Shown: in pieces, positions 31,681 through 34,507 of the stretch
How positions within the stretch are numbered: the stretch's first letter is position 1
Layout of the letters: each line of letters opens with the position of its first letter
Assembly (NCBI GenBank): GCA_020831885.1
Contig: JAFIFU010000038.1
Coordinates: 1 to 34,507 of the forward strand
From: Ectothiorhodospiraceae bacterium
GTDB taxonomy: Bacteria; Pseudomonadota; Gammaproteobacteria; Nitrococcales; Aquisalimonadaceae
Reading direction: 5' to 3'
Length of the DNA stretch: 34,507 nt
Notes under the pieces: generated by a model
What the model saw: the letters and a program-made list of their open reading frames with translations, nothing else
The model's database searches: none
What the model was told of the DNA's origin: nothing
Made by a program: the position numbers and the translations under genes

Positions 31681-32658
31681 ATGACAGCTATCAACACCAC
31701 CATGGGACTGCGGGAGTGGTCCCTGCTGATCGCATTGTCCGTGCTCTGGGGCGGTTCGTTCTTCTTCGTGGAGGTTGCGGTCGGCTCCTTCGGGCCGCTG
31801 ACGATCGTGGCGTTCCGAGTGGGGTTGGCTGCGGCGGCGCTCCACGTCATCGTGCTTGCCATGGGCTTGCGCATGCCGGTGGAGCGGTCACTCTGGTTCG
31901 CCTTCCTTGGCATGGGGTTACTCAACAACATCATCCCCTTCAGCCTGACCGTCTGGGGACAAGCACATATAGCAAGCAGCCTCGCCTCGATCCTCAACGC
32001 GACCACCCCGATTTTCACGGTGATCGTGGCGCACTTCCTGACCAGTGACGAGAAATTCACCACGGGACGCGTTGCCGGGGTTGCCCTGGGCTTCGCGGGC
32101 GTCACGCTCATGATCGGGGTCGATGCGATCTGGCGTATCGGGACCGACACCGTGGCGCAGCTTGCTGTGCTCGGCGCCGCGATGTCATTCGCTTTCGCCG
32201 GCATCTACGGCCGGCGTTTCCGGACCTTGGGTTGCTCCCCTCTGGTCACGGCGACCGGCCAGGTAACAGCGTCGGCGCTGGTGCTGGCCCCGCTTGCCCT
32301 GGTGGTGGAACGCCCCTGGGCCCAGCCAGCGCCGGCCGCGGATGTCTGGGGGGCTATTGTCGGACTTGCGCTGTTGTCCACCGCGCTTGCCTATATCCTG
32401 TACTTCCGGATTCTGGCAACCGCGGGGGCGACCAATCTGCTGCTTGTCACGTTCCTGATTCCGATCACCGCAACGGCGCTCGGCATCACCGTGCTCGGAG
32501 AGCAGTTGGCGCTGAAACACGTTATCGGGGCCGGCCTGATCGGACTCGGGCTGGCCGCGATCGATGGACGGATCCCATGGTTTGCCCGCGGCATCTGGAT
32601 TCGCAGCCGGATGTCCACACCTTTTCGGCCCGGGCGACCTTCGGATCGTGGACACTAG
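31681..32658 (+). CDS. DMT superfamily (EamA) permease
   Basis: A 325-residue permease with about ten membrane segments in two EamA repeats (about 12-140 and 155-290). Typical motifs are LSVLWGGSFFFVEVAV near the start, RVGLAAAALHVIVLAMGLRM, and LLSTALAYILYFRILATAGA followed by LLVTFLIPITATALGITVLGE. The C-terminal 35 residues are basic and cytoplasmic. Start at 31681 follows GAGG; the frame opens at 31618. It is unrelated in detail to the permease at 261-1166 beyond family. ada follows after 12 bp, suggesting co-transcription. Substrate unknown. Confidence 0.9.
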   Translation: MTAINTTMGLREWSLLIALSVLWGGSFFFVEVAVGSFGPLTIVAFRVGLAAAALHVIVLAMGLRMPVERSLWFAFLGMGLLNNIIPFSLTVWGQAHIASSLASILNATTPIFTVIVAHFLTSDEKFTTGRVAGVALGFAGVTLMIGVDAIWRIGTDTVAQLAVLGAAMSFAFAGIYGRRFRTLGCSPLVTATGQVTASALVLAPLALVVERPWAQPAPAADVWGAIVGLALLSTALAYILYFRILATAGATNLLLVTFLIPITATALGITVLGEQLALKHVIGAGLIGLGLAAIDGRIPWFARGIWIRSRMSTPFRPGRPSDRGH

Positions 32659-32670
32659 GGAAACACTGAT

Positions 32671-33765
32671 ATGACTCGGAAACGCCCACTGGATGACCAG
32701 GAAAGCCGCTGGAACGCCCTGGTCCACCGGGATCGGTCCGCCGAGGGCCATTTCTTCTATGCGGTGAAGACCACGGGTGTGTTCTGCCGACCGGGGTGTG
32801 CCTCCCGGCTGCCCCGGCGCGAGAACGTGGAGTTCTTCGACTCCTGCGAGGAAGCGCTTGGCGCCGGCTATCGCCCCTGCCGGCGATGCAGGCCGGGAAC
32901 CGTCTCACCGCGCGACCGCTTGGTTGAACGGGTTATCCAGGCCTGCCGCCGGCTGGAGCAGGCGGACGGCCCGTTGCCCCTGACCAGGCTGGCCGCTGAA
33001 GCAGGCCTGAGCCCCTCCCACTTCCATCGGCGGTTCCGGGAGATCGTGGGCATCACGCCAAGGCAGTATGCGGCCTCTCACCGGGTACGGCGGTTCCGAG
33101 CCGGCCTCAGGTCGGAAGCCACTGTCACGGACGCGATCTACAGCGCGGGCTTCAGCTCCAGCAGCCGCGCTTACGACAGTGTCCGGGATCGTCTCGCCAT
33201 GACCCCGTCCACGTACCGGGATGGGGGTAACGGGCTGAGGATCCGGTATGCCATCGGCCGGTGCTCGCTGGGTTGGCTCATCATGGCGACGACCGATCAG
33301 GGAGTCTGTGCCATCGAGTTCGGCGAGGCTCCGGAATCCTTGCCGGAGCGGATCCGCGAACACTTCCCCAAGGCACACCTGGAGGACGGCGGGCAGGAAA
33401 CCTCCGCGCTTCTGCAGCAGGTGATTGCTCACATCGAGACGCCGCGGGGGGAAATCGACCTACCCCTGGACATCCGGGGCACGGCTTTTCAGGAGCGGGT
33501 CTGGAACGCACTGCGGGAGATCCCCGCCGGCGGCACCGCGAGCTACGCAGACATCGCACAACGCATCGGCGCACCGGACGCTGTCCGCGCCGTGGGGCGG
33601 GCCTGCGCCAGCAACCGGCTTGCCGTGCTCATTCCCTGTCACCGCGTGTTGCGCCGCGACGGAGCGCTTGGCGGCTATCGATGGGGCATCGAGCGGAAAC
33701 GGGCGTTGCTTCTCCGGGAACGGGCGGACTCCGGAACCACGCCGGAAGATGCCGATGAGGCCTGA
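32671..33765 (+). CDS. ada: Ada: methylphosphotriester/O6-alkylguanine repair and regulator
   Basis: A 364-residue full-length Ada. The N-terminal zinc domain has Cys39, Cys43, Cys70 and Cys73, matching E. coli Cys38/42/69/72, of which the first accepts the methyl group from phosphotriesters. An AraC-type HTH follows (about 84-185, LTRLAAEAGLSPSHFHRRFR). The C-terminal O6-alkylguanine methyltransferase domain has PCHRV with acceptor Cys323, an EXWxALR-like FQERVWNALREIPAGGTASY and the helix-turn-helix VGRACASN. All functions of the adaptive response to alkylation therefore look intact. It follows the EamA gene by 12 bp; no alkB or alkA is adjacent. The gap 33766-33878 holds nothing notable. 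Confidence 0.95.
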   Translation: MTRKRPLDDQESRWNALVHRDRSAEGHFFYAVKTTGVFCRPGCASRLPRRENVEFFDSCEEALGAGYRPCRRCRPGTVSPRDRLVERVIQACRRLEQADGPLPLTRLAAEAGLSPSHFHRRFREIVGITPRQYAASHRVRRFRAGLRSEATVTDAIYSAGFSSSSRAYDSVRDRLAMTPSTYRDGGNGLRIRYAIGRCSLGWLIMATTDQGVCAIEFGEAPESLPERIREHFPKAHLEDGGQETSALLQQVIAHIETPRGEIDLPLDIRGTAFQERVWNALREIPAGGTASYADIAQRIGAPDAVRAVGRACASNRLAVLIPCHRVLRRDGALGGYRWGIERKRALLLRERADSGTTPEDADEA

Positions 33766-33878
33766 TAGTATGCGTGGCACCGGAGAGTTGAAAGCGGTAC
33801 TGCGCGCGGACCGGGAGATCCATGACGGATCATGAATGTGTTTGCATGGTACCGATATCACCCGACCCTGGCGTCCTC

Positions 33879-33963
33879 GGGAAGCGCTGATCTGTTCCCA
33901 TGATGCTCGGCGTGCTCGAAGGGCCCGCCCATCGGGCATCATGCGAATAGCACAGTGCTTCCT
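33879..33963. mobile_element. 85-bp MITE-like inverted-repeat element
   Basis: The 19-bp ends GGGAAGCGCTGATCTGTTC (33879-33897) and, inverted, AGGAAGCACTGTGCTATTC (33945-33963) match at 14 of 19 positions. An inner pair ATGATGC / GCATCAT extends the symmetry. There is no coding capacity and no clear target duplication. The 15-base sequence CTCGGGAAGCGCTGA at its left edge recurs at 34-kb-window position 28534-28548. The right end coincides with the stop codon of the desulfurase gene. A non-autonomous miniature transposable element is the simplest reading; a long hairpin terminator is the alternative. Confidence 0.5.
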
Positions 33964-34336
33964 TAAACTGCGACCAGACAGCGCCAGGCGCGAACCAGCG
34001 CGTCGCCGGCGGACCTGACGTCGTTCTCTGTGGTCTCCCAGCCCACGGACAATCGCACGGCACCCCGCGCACGTTCCGTGTCCAGCCCCATGGCGCCGAG
34101 CACGCCACTCGGCGCCGCATCCCCGGCGTGACAGGCCGAACCCACAGAGGCCATCACGGTGTCGCTGGCGGCGGCCAGCATGGCCTGGCCGCTGACCCGG
34201 GGAAACGCGACGTTCAGGGTATTGGGTAACCGGGCTTCCGGATGTCCGTTGAGGGATAAATCGGGAATGGCGGCACGTAACAGCCCGTGCAAGGCGTCAC
34301 GGCGCTCTCGCAGATGGTCTTCGCCCCGTGCCAGTC
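33963..34336 (-). CDS. Cysteine desulfurase, 3' part only
   Basis: The C-terminal ~123 residues of a class V aminotransferase-fold cysteine desulfurase (NifS/IscS/SCLY-like). RLARGEDHLRERRDALH starts the readable part; LNGHPEARLPNTLNVAF is the conserved C-domain segment, and SVGSACHAGDAAPSGVLGAM contains the catalytic Cys loop. RGAVRLSVGWETTENDV closes the fold. The enzyme removes sulfur from cysteine using PLP for Fe-S cluster or thio-cofactor synthesis. Upstream (higher coordinates) the frame dissolves into homopolymer-rich sequence, so the 5' two thirds, with the PLP lysine, are missing from the window. The truncation looks like poor sequence at a contig end, not a pseudogene. Confidence 0.85.
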
Positions 34337-34507
34337 GGGGGGGGGGCCGCCCGGGCCGGCCCCCACCGCCCCCACGACCCGGGCACCGACGCCGCGCCCG
34401 GCGTCGGTTCCGGGCCCGCCAACGCAACGCCCCCCCCCCCCCCCCCCGCCCCGTGGGGGGGGGGGGGGGGGCGCTGAGCGGGCGCTCCTGTCCGCCGTGG
34501 TCGGATT
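34337..34507. other. Low-quality homopolymer-rich contig end
   Basis: This stretch contains a run of 10 G (34337-34346), 18 C (34430-34447) and 17 G (34455-34471), unlike anything else in the window. Read on the minus strand, fragments still resemble the expected desulfurase sequence (for example GAVGAG-like pieces just before RLARGEDHL), but no frame survives. Sequencing or assembly error at a contig edge is the likely cause. Confidence 0.75.

Noticed and set aside
33963-34427. Desulfurase fragment as a pseudogene with an Arg/Gly-rich N-terminus
   Set aside because: The Arg/Gly-rich part comes from homopolymer-laden contig-end sequence; the readable 3' part is intact, so truncation is technical.

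Overview
The window is GC-rich (well over 60% by eye) and almost entirely protein-coding, with short gaps and many head-to-tail operons. PHA synthase, type IV pilin with a sigma-54 promoter, FadD/FadE-type catabolic genes, RND efflux, a CheB-CheR-PAS protein, GGDEF signalling and Ada together suggest the chromosome of a free-living gammaproteobacterium. Halophilic or alkaliphilic Ectothiorhodospiraceae-like lineages would fit, but that placement is inference. No rRNA, tRNA, transposase or CRISPR array was seen. The last ~170 bases are low-quality contig-end sequence.

Layout. 1-210: three palindromic REP-like units in alternating orientation. 261-3779 (minus): AbiTii-domain protein, PHA synthase and a DMT-family permease. 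3934-4443 (plus): sigma-54 promoter and type IV pilin. 4781-11393 (plus): complete branched-chain-type ABC transporter (livG-H-M-K-F order) followed by a long-chain-type acyl-CoA ligase. 11411-17406 (minus): copper amine oxidase, HSD10-like hydroxyacyl-CoA dehydrogenase, CBS-pair protein and two acyl-CoA dehydrogenase subunits, converging on the ligase. 17625-21860 (plus): RND adaptor and pump. 22018-27018 (minus): diguanylate cyclase, PAS protein, CheB-CheR-PAS protein, then a BON lipoprotein. 27632-30087: Crp/Fnr-like regulator (plus) facing a minus-strand set of a 24-residue membrane peptide, a DUF4398 lipoprotein, an OmpA-like lipoprotein and a second 24-residue paralogue. 30296-31299 (minus): AzlC/AzlD exporter. 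31681-33765 (plus): EamA permease and Ada. 33879-33963: an 85-bp MITE-like inverted-repeat element abutting the 3' end of a truncated cysteine desulfurase.

How the parts fit. The central 4.8-15.3 kb block reads as an import, CoA-activation and beta-oxidation module for an unknown carboxylic acid: solute capture, membrane passage, thioesterification, heteromeric dehydrogenation and hydroxyacyl-CoA oxidation. PHA synthase nearby could store the surplus carbon. The 22-30 kb block reads as surface sensing, c-di-GMP output and envelope maintenance.

Most worth a second look: the pair of 24-residue membrane peptides bracketing DUF4398-ompA with near-identical ribosome-binding leaders; the AbiTii protein beside PHA synthase; an inverted repeat that could hide the ribosome-binding site of the acyl-CoA dehydrogenase at 13788; interlocked inverted repeats at 14413-14502; and the MITE-like element.
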